Assembly (NCBI GenBank): GCA_021636625.1
Contig: JAJWLX010000008.1
Location: 25,928-89,927, forward strand
Source: Prevotella sp.
Lineage (GTDB): Bacteria > Bacteroidota > Bacteroidia > Bacteroidales > Bacteroidaceae
Reading direction: 5' to 3'
DNA: 64,000 bases
In this document: piece after piece, positions 52,437-61,883 of the stretch
Numbering within the stretch: position 1 is the stretch's first letter
Layout: each line of letters begins with the position of its first letter
Position numbers and translations under genes: made by a program
The notes under the pieces: generated by a model
The model's database searches: none
What the model was told of the DNA's origin: nothing
The model's input: the letters and a program-made list of their open reading frames with translations, nothing else

Positions 52437-53828
52437 ATGAGAAAAATCATTTGCATTCTATCTATTCTGATACAGGTCATGACACTCAGTGCCAAGAACT
52501 ATTATGTGTCTCCACAGGGCAAAGACAAAAACAGTGGTGAAAGTAAAACGAAAGCCTTTGCCTCACTCGCCAAAGCCCAAACGCTCGTAGTACCAGGCGA
52601 TACAATCTTTATCATGCCAGGTATTTACAAGGTGAAACAAAAAGATTTGATGGCTCCCATCTATCAAAAAGTATATGCCGTAGCCTTCCTGCTTGACAAA
52701 AGCGGTACACCACAAAAGCCCATCAGCTATGTCGGAGTGATGGATGCCCAGGGCAATCGACCGGTTTTCGATTTCTCGGAAGTAAAACCGGATGCCCGCA
52801 TCACCGGATTTCTTTTGAGAGGTAGCTATCTCCGTATCAAGAATATTGAAAGCATCGGCATTCAGGTAACCCAAGCTCATCATACTCAAAGTGAAAACTT
52901 CAGAATCTTCAATGCCTCCCACAATATTCTTGAAAATATTTCGGCTCACGATGGTATGGGAATTGGATTCTATCTTATCAAGAAATGTGCGCACAATTAT
53001 TTCATCAACTGTGATGCCTACAACAATTTCGATACCGTTTCGGAAAACGGAAAAGGTGGCAACAGTGACGGATTCGGATGTCATCCAGGTACGCTCGATA
53101 GCGAAGAGAATGTGTTTGTTGGCTGCAGAGCATGGTATAACAGCGATGATGGATACGACCTCATCAACGCACAGGCTCCGGTGAAGTTTATCTATTGTAT
53201 CGCCTATAAAAACGGATATGCCAGCATCAATGGTGAAGATAAGAAAATAGCCGATGGAAACGGATTCAAATGTGGTGGCTACGGCATGGGAAAGGTGGCT
53301 AGGACAAAGTTTGAAAAAGCACCCATGCACATGGCGGAAAACTGCATCTCGACAGCCAATCGTGCCAATGGATTTTATGCCAACCACCATCTAGGGGGAC
53401 TGCACTTTATCCGGTGTTCTGCTTATAAAAATGGTGGTGCCAACTATAATATGACCAATAGGAAAGACCGAACTGAAACTGGCAACAGTAATGTAAATGG
53501 TTATGGTCACATCATAGAAAACTGCCTTTCATACGGCTCGGATGCCATCAAAAGCAAAAAACACCTGACAATGGTAGATGGCAACAAGAAGGACTGTCTC
53601 ATACAAAACAATTCCTTCATTTGGAATTCGGTTACCCAGAAATGGGATAACAATGAAAAACTGACCAAAAACAGTTTCAAGAGCTTAGATGCCAAGGAAC
53701 TTCTGGTTGCACGAGACAACCAAGGCATGCTGCAACCCTTCCATTTCCTGGAACAAACCCAACCTAGCGATTATGGATGTAATTTTGCTGATTACCAACG
53801 TATGGTAAATGAATACAAAAACAAATAA
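52437..53828 (+). CDS. Pectate lyase, PL9 family
   Basis: 463 residues with a signal peptide (about 1-19). A single PL9 beta-helix domain, clearly paralogous to the N-terminal half of the preceding protein (YYVSPQGKDKNSGES; NSDGFGCH; NSDDGYDLI; DGNGFKCGGYGMGK with candidate catalytic Lys278). It would cleave polygalacturonate by calcium-dependent beta-elimination. The gap to the preceding stop codon is only 5 bases, so the two are translated together. It has no esterase domain or C-terminal tail. Confidence 0.93.
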   Translation: MRKIICILSILIQVMTLSAKNYYVSPQGKDKNSGESKTKAFASLAKAQTLVVPGDTIFIMPGIYKVKQKDLMAPIYQKVYAVAFLLDKSGTPQKPISYVGVMDAQGNRPVFDFSEVKPDARITGFLLRGSYLRIKNIESIGIQVTQAHHTQSENFRIFNASHNILENISAHDGMGIGFYLIKKCAHNYFINCDAYNNFDTVSENGKGGNSDGFGCHPGTLDSEENVFVGCRAWYNSDDGYDLINAQAPVKFIYCIAYKNGYASINGEDKKIADGNGFKCGGYGMGKVARTKFEKAPMHMAENCISTANRANGFYANHHLGGLHFIRCSAYKNGGANYNMTNRKDRTETGNSNVNGYGHIIENCLSYGSDAIKSKKHLTMVDGNKKDCLIQNNSFIWNSVTQKWDNNEKLTKNSFKSLDAKELLVARDNQGMLQPFHFLEQTQPSDYGCNFADYQRMVNEYKNK

Positions 53829-53837
53829 AATCATAAA

Positions 53838-53893
53838 TATCCATCAATATGTACGATAGAACAAATAATATTGATGGATAAAACTTACTTTTG
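53838..53893 (+). promoter_or_regulatory. Inverted repeat and promoter before the CE12 gene
   Basis: A perfect 13-bp inverted repeat, TATCCATCAATAT (53838-53850) with ATATTGATGGATA (53868-53880), adjoins the -7 element TACTTTTG (53886-53893). Between the arms is GTACGATAGAACAAATAA (53851-53868), similar in sequence and position to the element upstream of 47706. The arms could form a transcript-end hairpin for the PL9 gene as well. Confidence 0.55.
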
Positions 53894-53967
53894 CAGCAGA
53901 AACAACCAAATGGCAATCATAATTTTCAAACATATTATAAAAAGTACATAACAAACAATAAGGAAAC

Positions 53968-55242
53968 ATGAAAAGAATTCTCATTATAACATTAGCCCTT
54001 TTGAGCCTGGTGCTGAATGTAAGTGCTAAAATTCACACCATAGGCGACTCAACCATGGCAGATTATGACCAGGCAGAACCAGACCAGAAAGGGATGTATG
54101 GCTGGGGACAGGTGTTTGGTGATTATTTCTGCAATGGTATGACGGTAAAAAACTGGGGCGACCGTGGTGAGAGCGCCCGCAGTTTCTATCGCAAGTTTTG
54201 GTCTAAGACCAAAGCAGAAATCAAGAAAGGAGACTATGTTCTCATTCAATTCGGCCATAACGATCAAAAATCGGTAACAACAGATGTTTATCGTGAATAT
54301 TTAAGTAGGTTTATATGTGAAACGCGTGAACTTGGTGCCACTCCTATCCTTGTGACATCCATTTGTCGCAAGCTCTTTGAGGGCACCAAGCTATCACGCC
54401 TCGGACGTATAGACAATGGTAAGGCACATGGTGTGGATGAGAACAACCACACTTACGACTACCCTTATCACATGAAGAAAGTGGCCGATTCCTTGAAGGT
54501 AGAATGCCTGGATCTTACAACAGCCTGTAAGGAATACATGGAATCTTGGGGACCAGAAGGTTGTAAGCAGTTCTTCCCTTCAAGTGGTTCTACCCACACC
54601 AACGAACTGGGCGCAAGAGTCAATGCCCAATTGGTGGCACAGTTGATGTACAAGGCAAATATCCTCAAAAAATACATCAATATCAGCCAGATCAGTCTTC
54701 CCAGAAATAATGGCAAAATAACTGCCGTTACCAATTCCAAGAATGAATCTGATTCTGCTGAAGAAGACTGGAACTACTATATGGTAAAGACCGGTGCCGA
54801 TGGTTTTGCCGTATTTGGCAATCTTTCAGGCGAAAACCTCGCCGTTCCGGAAGGACTGATTGCCTATGGTGTAATTCAAGGTACAGAGAAGCATCTGGTG
54901 AAACTCGTAAAGGTGGGCAACGTGATACCTGCCCAGGTAGGCATTATCGTAAGAGGCAAGCCTAATACCGAGTATTCGCTGACAGCCACCACGGAGTCTC
55001 CGATGTTCAAACGCCAAAAGCAGAACCTGCTCAAGGTGAATGAAAAAACAGGAAACGTTAAAGCCAATGAAAACGGTTTCTACAACTATCTCTTTACGAG
55101 TGAAAGAAAGAAAATCACTTTCATTCCTTCAGATGGTAAGACCCAGCTGCGCATCAAAAGAGCTTATCTGGTAAGTCCAGACAAGCTAGAGAACATTACC
55201 ATTGAACGCAGGCAGAATATCGGCAATACAATGGCAAAATAG
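53968..55242 (+). CDS. Rhamnogalacturonan acetylesterase-like protein (CE12, SGNH hydrolase)
   Basis: 424 residues with a signal peptide (about 1-20). SGNH blocks: Ser28 in IGDSTMADYD, GDRGESARSF, FGHND, and His210 in GSTHTNELGA. It resembles the esterase half of the protein encoded at 50275. It would remove acetyl groups from rhamnogalacturonan I. The Asp usually three residues before the catalytic His is Gly207. A C-terminal beta domain (about 250-424) ends with KLENITIERRQNIGNTMAK, which looks like the beginning of a sorting-type tail that has been cut short. It has its own promoter. Confidence 0.88.
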   Translation: MKRILIITLALLSLVLNVSAKIHTIGDSTMADYDQAEPDQKGMYGWGQVFGDYFCNGMTVKNWGDRGESARSFYRKFWSKTKAEIKKGDYVLIQFGHNDQKSVTTDVYREYLSRFICETRELGATPILVTSICRKLFEGTKLSRLGRIDNGKAHGVDENNHTYDYPYHMKKVADSLKVECLDLTTACKEYMESWGPEGCKQFFPSSGSTHTNELGARVNAQLVAQLMYKANILKKYINISQISLPRNNGKITAVTNSKNESDSAEEDWNYYMVKTGADGFAVFGNLSGENLAVPEGLIAYGVIQGTEKHLVKLVKVGNVIPAQVGIIVRGKPNTEYSLTATTESPMFKRQKQNLLKVNEKTGNVKANENGFYNYLFTSERKKITFIPSDGKTQLRIKRAYLVSPDKLENITIERRQNIGNTMAK

Positions 55243-55288
55243 AAAAAAGCAAAATCATTTCACGTGTCACAATATAAAACTTTAAACA

Positions 55289-56143
55289 ATGAACAAGAAA
55301 ACTTTCATGATTCAAGCTGTTCTTTCCGCTTGCTGCATTATCACTTCTTGCAGCAGCGACACGGTGAATGGCGATAAAGAATATTTTACTCGTAGGCAAA
55401 TAACCTATGTGCAGGAAGATGAAAGTAAGATTTTCTTCTTTGATAACGAGGATGGAACAACCAAGGTAACTTACGACCATAAGTATCCTATCCAGATCAA
55501 CGGCGACAATCAGGCCAAATTGACAACATACGTAGGAACCGTAACCATCCCTAAGACTTTTGTCGTGGAAGGAAAAACTTACGGAAAAAGTTACCGGGTA
55601 ACCAGCGTGGACGAGATGGCTTTTGCCAATAATACCACACTCACCAAGCTTACGCTGCCAGAGTCTATCACTGCTTTCGGGAAAGGTGCCTTTACCAACT
55701 GTTCGGCACTGACAGACATCAACATCCCTGCTGCTATCCAGGATATTCCAAGCGCCTGCTTTGCTCAATGCAAGAAGATGGCAGCCTTCACCATGCCCGA
55801 GCAGGTTAAGACCATAGGCAACCTGGCATTCGCCAACTGCGCCAATGCAAACAAGATAGAGCTCAACGAGGGCATCACCACCATCGGTGAACGTGCCTTT
55901 CTGGGGTGCTCATCTATCAAGGAAATCACTCTGCCTAGTACCGTCTGCAAAATAGGTGGCAATGCTTTCTACAGAGCCAGCAAACTGACCAAGATTCACT
56001 GCAAGGCGACAACACCTCCTGCATTGTCAGATTCCTTGGGCGATTACATATCAAAGGCTACACTCTTTGTACCAACAGGGAGCAAGAGTGCATACGAAAC
56101 TGATAAACTCTGGAGCAAGTTTAATACAATTGAAGAAGAATAA
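55289..56143 (+). CDS. BspA-like leucine-rich repeat lipoprotein
   Basis: 284 residues. Lipobox Cys21 (IITSCSS). After a small beta domain (about 30-110), LRR_5 repeats of about 23 residues follow (VTSVDEMAFANNTTLTKLTL; ITAFGKGAFTNCSALTDINI; VKTIGNLAFANCANANKIEL; ITTIGERAFLGCSSIKEITL). The ending includes TTPPALSDSLGDYISKATLF typical of these proteins. It lies 3 bases before susC, where a surface glycan-binding protein might be expected, so it may bind pectin or another surface partner (inference). Confidence 0.88.
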   Translation: MNKKTFMIQAVLSACCIITSCSSDTVNGDKEYFTRRQITYVQEDESKIFFFDNEDGTTKVTYDHKYPIQINGDNQAKLTTYVGTVTIPKTFVVEGKTYGKSYRVTSVDEMAFANNTTLTKLTLPESITAFGKGAFTNCSALTDINIPAAIQDIPSACFAQCKKMAAFTMPEQVKTIGNLAFANCANANKIELNEGITTIGERAFLGCSSIKEITLPSTVCKIGGNAFYRASKLTKIHCKATTPPALSDSLGDYISKATLFVPTGSKSAYETDKLWSKFNTIEEE

Positions 56144-56146
56144 GTC

Positions 56147-59100
56147 ATGAAACATATATTATTCACCCTACTCTTTGCCTCTGCCAGCATCTCTGGTATG
56201 GCACAAAATACAAAGACTATTCAGGGAACTATCACCGACGGAAACGGCGAACCTGTGATTGGTGCTACCATCAAAGTAGGCAAATTGGGTACCATTACCG
56301 ATATAAATGGCAACTATACGCTATCTGTTCCTAACAGCACTCACCAAGTTGAAGTTTCCTACATCGGCATGAAGACCCAAAAAGTCAGCATCAAAGGCAA
56401 CAAGGCTAGTACCACCCTGCAGGAAGATTCCAAAATGATGGACGAAGTGGTGGTTATCGGTTATGGTTCCGTTAAAAAAGGTGATGTAACCAATGCCGTA
56501 GCCAAAGTAAAGGGAGACCAGTTGAAAGACCGTCCTGTGAGTAATATTGCAAGTGCTTTGCAGGGAGAGTTGGCTGGTGTTGAAATCCGTACCACCAGCG
56601 GTGCGCCAGGCAGTGGCGTTCAGATCAACGTGCGTGGTGCAACCTCTATCAACGAGAGTGGCAACTCAAATCCTCTCTTTGTGGTAGATGGCGTTCCAAT
56701 GGACGAAGACTTCGACCTCGTCAACCTCAACCCTCAGGACATTGAGAGCATCGAGGTATTGAAGGATGCATCTTCCAGCGCCATCTATGGAAGCCGTGGT
56801 GCCAATGGTGTAGTAATCATCACATCCAAGAAAGGTAATGATGAGGGCAAGGTGAGAGTAAACTTCAGTGCCGACTATTCCCTGAGCGCTCCCGAACGAT
56901 ACATGGACATCATGAGTCCTACTGAGTGGATTGAATGGAGAAAGAAGGCTAACAACGTGCGCTACGTCAACCAATATGGATTAAAGGGTGCAAAGGAAAC
57001 CGATACTTACGCTGAACGCATCGCCATCATCGGCAGTGTGAGCGTAAACTATGTAAACGATCCTCGATGGGATATGCCAAACTATGGCGGTCTCTCTCTC
57101 ATCGACTGGCAGAAGGAAATCTTCCAGACAGCCCTGGCACAAAATTACAACCTCTCTGTTTCATCAGGCAACAAGAAGAGCAACTTCCGTGCTTCCCTGG
57201 GCTATGTGAACCAGGAAGGTATCGTTATCAAGACAGGATTCGAGCGCATCAATCTTAAGATGAGCGCACAGACCACCGTCAAGGACAAGTTGACCTTGGG
57301 ATTTGACCTGGCTCCACAATTTACCGTTACCAAGGGTGGCAACGTGGACGGCAAGGGCAATACCGCCCAGCTGGCCCTGACCCTGGCTCCGGTTGCCGAA
57401 GCCGAAGCCGGACTCTATACCAGTGCCCAGCCATACACCCACTATCTCTGGGCAGGAAGTACAATTAGTCCTATTGCCAACATGGAATACTCCAGCTATC
57501 GTGACGAGAAAATCCGACTCAATGCATCTGCTTTTGCCCGTTATCAGATTCTTCCGGAACTGACAGCCGAAGTTTTGGGCAGCTGGTTATTCGTGAACAG
57601 CGAGCGCCATCGCTTCACCCCAAGCAGCCTTAATAGATATTGGGCTTCTTATCCTGAAGGATATTATAGCAACGGAAGCTGGACAGGTAGTCGCAGCCAT
57701 AAATATTTAGGTCAAGCCACAGCCACTTATAACAAGGATTTCGGCAAGCATCATCTCAATGTGGTGGGCGGCTGGTCAGTGGAAATGACCAAGGACGGAA
57801 GTTCTTACACCATTGGTGCCACACAATATCCAAACAATGCCCTGAATGGAGGATTTTCTGATATGACCACCGTTACATTGAAGAATGTATCTGCTGTTTA
57901 TAACACAGAAGACCGACTGGTATCTTACTTTGGCCGTGCAGAATATGGCTTCGATAGCCGCTATTTGCTCAATGCCAGCATCCGAAGAGATGGTAGCAGC
58001 CGATTCGGAAAGAATAAGAAATGGGGCACCTTCCCTGCCGTTTCAGGTGCATGGAGAGCCAGCAACGAGAAGTTCTGGAAGAACAACTGGCTGGTAAATC
58101 AGGCAAAACTCCGTATAAGCTATGGTGTAAATGGCTCTAACTCTATCCCGAGCAACTCTGCCTATGGCGTACTCAGTAACAGCAACTATAGCCAGGACGG
58201 CAAACTGACCACGGGTTTCATCCCGGGAAGCACCGCCAATGATGATTTGGGATGGCAGAAGACGGATTCATGGAATGTCGGTATCGACCTAGGTCTCTTC
58301 AACAACCGCATTTCTTTGGCAGTGGATTACTACATGAAGAATATCCGTGATATGCTTTATCAGATTACCCTGCCTGCCGATATGGGTTATACGCGTGGAT
58401 ATACCAATGTGGGTAACATCCGGAACACGGGTATCGAACTGGAATTGAAAACAGAGAACCTGACGGGCAGATTGCGCTGGACCACCAACTTCCAGTTCTC
58501 CTGGAACAAGAATAAGGTGATAGACCTGGGTGCCAACTCCACCATCTTCACGGGTTACTCCAACTCTACCCAGGTTATCGAGGTGGGTCGCCCTGCGGGT
58601 GAATTCTATCTCTACTATGCCGTGGGCGTTTACGAAACAGCCGAGGATTTGAAAAAATATCCTACCCAGACGGGATCAGTGGTTGGTTCAGTAAGATACC
58701 GTGATATCAGTGGTCCTAATGGTGTGCCTGATGGCAAGATTACCGAGGCCGACCGTGTTCACATGGGACATCCGCAGCCATCATGCACCTATGGTATAAC
58801 CAACAGCTTCAAGTATAAGAATTGGACAGCCTCTTTCCTCATTACGGCACAGACTGGTGGTAAGATATATGGTGCGCTAGGCCGTGCCTTCGACCGTCAG
58901 GGTATGGGAACATCGGTGAATGTATTGAGAAAGTGGAAGAACATGTGGTTCTCTGAAAGCGACCCGGGCGATGGCCATACACCACGTGCATGGGGATCGG
59001 GTATCAACGAAGAGTATGATAGCCGCTGGCTCTACAGCAGCGACTTCATCAAGTTGAAGAATGTTTCCCTGGCATACAACTGGCACATGCCTAAAAAGGC

Positions 59101-59275
59101 ATTTATCAGTAACGTCCGCCTCAGTGCCAGTGTAGAGAATGTATTCATGATTGATTCATATGATGGGGGATATTCACCAGAAAGCAACAACTCAACAAGC
59201 CGCATCTCAAGCTACGATTACGGAGCATATCCAATGGCAAGAACATTCAATTTTGGTGTAAATATTCAATTCTAA
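56147..59275 (+). CDS. SusC-type TonB-dependent transporter of the pectin locus
   Basis: 1042 residues: signal peptide (about 1-20, GMAQ), carboxypeptidase-regulatory-like domain (IQGTITDGNGEPVIGATIKV), MDEVVVIGYGSVKKGDVTNA, plug (VLKDASSSAIYGSRGANGVV) and a barrel ending RTFNFGVNIQF. No STN domain, in keeping with HTCS control. It starts 3 bases after the LRR lipoprotein gene and precedes susD by 15 bases. It would import oligogalacturonides or rhamnogalacturonan oligosaccharides. Confidence 0.95.
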   Translation: MKHILFTLLFASASISGMAQNTKTIQGTITDGNGEPVIGATIKVGKLGTITDINGNYTLSVPNSTHQVEVSYIGMKTQKVSIKGNKASTTLQEDSKMMDEVVVIGYGSVKKGDVTNAVAKVKGDQLKDRPVSNIASALQGELAGVEIRTTSGAPGSGVQINVRGATSINESGNSNPLFVVDGVPMDEDFDLVNLNPQDIESIEVLKDASSSAIYGSRGANGVVIITSKKGNDEGKVRVNFSADYSLSAPERYMDIMSPTEWIEWRKKANNVRYVNQYGLKGAKETDTYAERIAIIGSVSVNYVNDPRWDMPNYGGLSLIDWQKEIFQTALAQNYNLSVSSGNKKSNFRASLGYVNQEGIVIKTGFERINLKMSAQTTVKDKLTLGFDLAPQFTVTKGGNVDGKGNTAQLALTLAPVAEAEAGLYTSAQPYTHYLWAGSTISPIANMEYSSYRDEKIRLNASAFARYQILPELTAEVLGSWLFVNSERHRFTPSSLNRYWASYPEGYYSNGSWTGSRSHKYLGQATATYNKDFGKHHLNVVGGWSVEMTKDGSSYTIGATQYPNNALNGGFSDMTTVTLKNVSAVYNTEDRLVSYFGRAEYGFDSRYLLNASIRRDGSSRFGKNKKWGTFPAVSGAWRASNEKFWKNNWLVNQAKLRISYGVNGSNSIPSNSAYGVLSNSNYSQDGKLTTGFIPGSTANDDLGWQKTDSWNVGIDLGLFNNRISLAVDYYMKNIRDMLYQITLPADMGYTRGYTNVGNIRNTGIELELKTENLTGRLRWTTNFQFSWNKNKVIDLGANSTIFTGYSNSTQVIEVGRPAGEFYLYYAVGVYETAEDLKKYPTQTGSVVGSVRYRDISGPNGVPDGKITEADRVHMGHPQPSCTYGITNSFKYKNWTASFLITAQTGGKIYGALGRAFDRQGMGTSVNVLRKWKNMWFSESDPGDGHTPRAWGSGINEEYDSRWLYSSDFIKLKNVSLAYNWHMPKKAFISNVRLSASVENVFMIDSYDGGYSPESNNSTSRISSYDYGAYPMARTFNFGVNIQF

Positions 59276-59290
59276 ACAAGCAAAACGATT

Positions 59291-60883
59291 ATGAAACTAT
59301 ATCAGTATATTATAATAGGTGTAGCAGCCCTGAGTCTCACAGCCTGTGATGATTTCCTCACGGTAACACCAAAGAATACGGAGACCACTGATAACTTCTA
59401 TCAGACAGAAGCTCAGATGGACCAGGCTCTTACCGGACTTTACGGAACGCTGAAGCCTATACCTAAGTATCTCTTCGCCATGAGCGAACTTCGTTCAGAC
59501 AATACCTGGGTGCTCACAGACAGCAAGCAGAACGACTATGCCGATGTGGCCACCTTTAATGCCAATGGTCTTCTTACCGACAACATCGTGTCGGGATGCT
59601 GGAGCGATTACTTCAAGATTGTATCCGCCGCCAACACCTTCCTCGACAAGATAGAGGAACTCGACTTCAACGACCAGAAGGTAAAGAAGCAGTATAAGGC
59701 AGAGGCACGCTGCATCAGAGCCCTGGCTTACTTCGACCTGGTCAGATTCTTTGGCAGAGTTCCTGCTCCTACCCATATCCTCACAACCAACCAATCGTTT
59801 GAATTGGGACAGAGCGAAGCGGTAGATGTATATAACAGCATCATCGTACCCGATTTGCAGTATGCGGTAGAAAACCTAGCAGAGACAGCTTCCGACTATC
59901 AGGGCAAGGCACACAACGAGCGCCTTACCCAGGTGGCAGCCAAGGGATTCCTGGGTAAAGTATATCTCACCATGGCAGGCTTCCCACTCAACGATACAGC
60001 CAAGAAAGCAGAGGCACAACAGCTCTTCAAGGAGGTTATCGATTATGCCACAGCCAAGAACAAGTATTGGATGGCTGACATGGACGCCTGGAACCAGAGC
60101 TGGCTGCACGAGAACGATAACAAGTATGCCATCTTCGAGATTCAGTATATCGCAGAAGCCGGACAGGGCAATCCGATGGTAACACTCACCGTACCTAGCA
60201 ACCCAGGCACAGACTGGTGCGGCAACAACCTCGTGACTGGTACCCATGTTTATATAGAACGAGGACTCCAGCGCCACTTCATTGCCAAAGATGAAATTAC
60301 GGGAGAATATATAGACAAACGTGCCGACGGAACCCTCAACCTCAAGGAGACTGTAGATGAAGACGGTAACATCGTAACCAGCAAAGGAAATACGTTCTAT
60401 ACAAAGTATTTCGAAAGCAAGGTGAAGCGTGCCAAGTTTGGAATGTCGGATATGGATGCCACTATCGTTGATCGCAGCTACTGGCCACAGAACTTCCAGC
60501 TACTCCGCATCGAAGACATCATGTTGCTTTATGCAGAGTGCGTGGGCAATACCATCGAAGGCAGAGAACTGGTGAACAAGATTCGTCGCCGCGCAGGACT
60601 TGCTGATCTGGACATCAACTTATCTGAAGAAGAATTCCAGAAGGCTGTGCAGGATGAGCGCAGATACGAACTTGCCGAAGAAGGCGTAAGATGGTTTGAC
60701 CTGGTTCGCAGAAACGAGTATGTAGATACCATCAAACAGATGTTCTTCAACGATGATGATACCGAGAATGGCACCTACAGACAATATGCCAACCGTGTGA
60801 ATGCCGACATGTATCTCTATCCTATCCCACAAAGTCAGATAGAAGTACGCAAAGGTCTATATATCCAGAACAAGGGATACTAA
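59291..60883 (+). CDS. SusD/RagB-family lipoprotein of the pectin locus
   Basis: 530 residues. Lipobox Cys19 (SLTACDD). SusD segments: AEARCIRALAYFDLVRFFGR, LLRIEDIMLLYAECVGN, ERRYELAEEGVRWFDLVRRN and the ending LYIQNKGY. Pairs with the SusC just upstream. Confidence 0.95.
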   Translation: MKLYQYIIIGVAALSLTACDDFLTVTPKNTETTDNFYQTEAQMDQALTGLYGTLKPIPKYLFAMSELRSDNTWVLTDSKQNDYADVATFNANGLLTDNIVSGCWSDYFKIVSAANTFLDKIEELDFNDQKVKKQYKAEARCIRALAYFDLVRFFGRVPAPTHILTTNQSFELGQSEAVDVYNSIIVPDLQYAVENLAETASDYQGKAHNERLTQVAAKGFLGKVYLTMAGFPLNDTAKKAEAQQLFKEVIDYATAKNKYWMADMDAWNQSWLHENDNKYAIFEIQYIAEAGQGNPMVTLTVPSNPGTDWCGNNLVTGTHVYIERGLQRHFIAKDEITGEYIDKRADGTLNLKETVDEDGNIVTSKGNTFYTKYFESKVKRAKFGMSDMDATIVDRSYWPQNFQLLRIEDIMLLYAECVGNTIEGRELVNKIRRRAGLADLDINLSEEEFQKAVQDERRYELAEEGVRWFDLVRRNEYVDTIKQMFFNDDDTENGTYRQYANRVNADMYLYPIPQSQIEVRKGLYIQNKGY

Positions 60884-61003
60884 TATGCCGCAAAATCATC
60901 TTAAATAAGAAGAATGACTGACTTTTACATGATAAGAATAACGGCTTTTCAATGAAAAAGGTGCCTTTCAAGGCATAAATGACATAACAAAAAAAATCAT
61001 AAG

Positions 61004-61879
61004 ATGAAGAAAATTATCTGCATTTTATTCGCAGCCATGAGTCTGATGCCGGTAGCTGCCAAGAAACAGCCAGCCGTGGTGATACTCACAGCAGGACAGT
61101 CGAACACCGATGGTAGAGTGATGAATACAGAACTTCCTGCCGAAATACAACAGCAGAAATACAAATACTGCCAGTGGAGTTTTGGCTCCAGCCGTCTGTC
61201 GGGTGAAGGAAAATTTGAGACTTTCTGGCCTCGAATCAACAATAAGAACAAGCCGGGACGCTGGGCTTACGACGCCATCGTATATTGGAACGTAGAGAAG
61301 AAACTGAAGAAGAATTTCTACGTCATCAAGGAGAGTCTGGGCGGCACAGCCATCGACACCCTCTGCACCAGCACCAGCAAGCAATACTGGAATGCTTCAC
61401 CAGAATACCTTGCCAAAAACGTGGCTTCCGACAAGGGCGGAAAGAGCCTGCTCAAGGCTTTCACCGAGAATATCGGTGCCTGCATCGACAACCAGCTGAG
61501 CCATCTGCCAGAGGGATACGACATCAAATTCATGCTCTGGCACCAGGGAGAAAGCGACCGCCATCAGGCAAAGAACTACTATCACAACCTGAAGCAGATG
61601 CTCACCTATATCCGCACCTATCTTGTAGAGAAAACAGGCAATAAGAAGTATGCCAACCTACCTATTATAATAGGTGGAATCTCACATAAGAGCAAGCAGT
61701 GGAGCCAAGGGGTGGAAGATGCGCAGCATCAACTTGCCCAGGAAGACAAGAATATCTATGTGGTAGATGTGCCAAATGCCAGTCTGCGCAGCGATGTTCT
61801 GCACTTCGACGCCAATGGTGCTCAGGAGTTGGGCAACAAGATGTTCCAGCTTATTGAGAAGAAAAAACTTCTGAAGTAA
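61004..61879 (+). CDS. Carbohydrate acetylesterase of the SASA/CE6-like SGNH type
   Basis: 291 residues with a signal peptide (about 1-20). Catalytic Ser33 in TAGQSNTDGR, FMLWHQGESDRHQA, and His267 in DVLHFDANGAQELG match the sialate O-acetylesterase-like domain used by CE6-type xylan or pectin acetylesterases. It adds a third esterase fold to the locus. It lies 120 bases after susD; the gap holds a small hairpin TGCCTT-TC-AAGGCA (60962-60975) and no obvious -7 element. Confidence 0.88.
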   Translation: MKKIICILFAAMSLMPVAAKKQPAVVILTAGQSNTDGRVMNTELPAEIQQQKYKYCQWSFGSSRLSGEGKFETFWPRINNKNKPGRWAYDAIVYWNVEKKLKKNFYVIKESLGGTAIDTLCTSTSKQYWNASPEYLAKNVASDKGGKSLLKAFTENIGACIDNQLSHLPEGYDIKFMLWHQGESDRHQAKNYYHNLKQMLTYIRTYLVEKTGNKKYANLPIIIGGISHKSKQWSQGVEDAQHQLAQEDKNIYVVDVPNASLRSDVLHFDANGAQELGNKMFQLIEKKKLLK

Positions 61880-61883
61880 AGAC

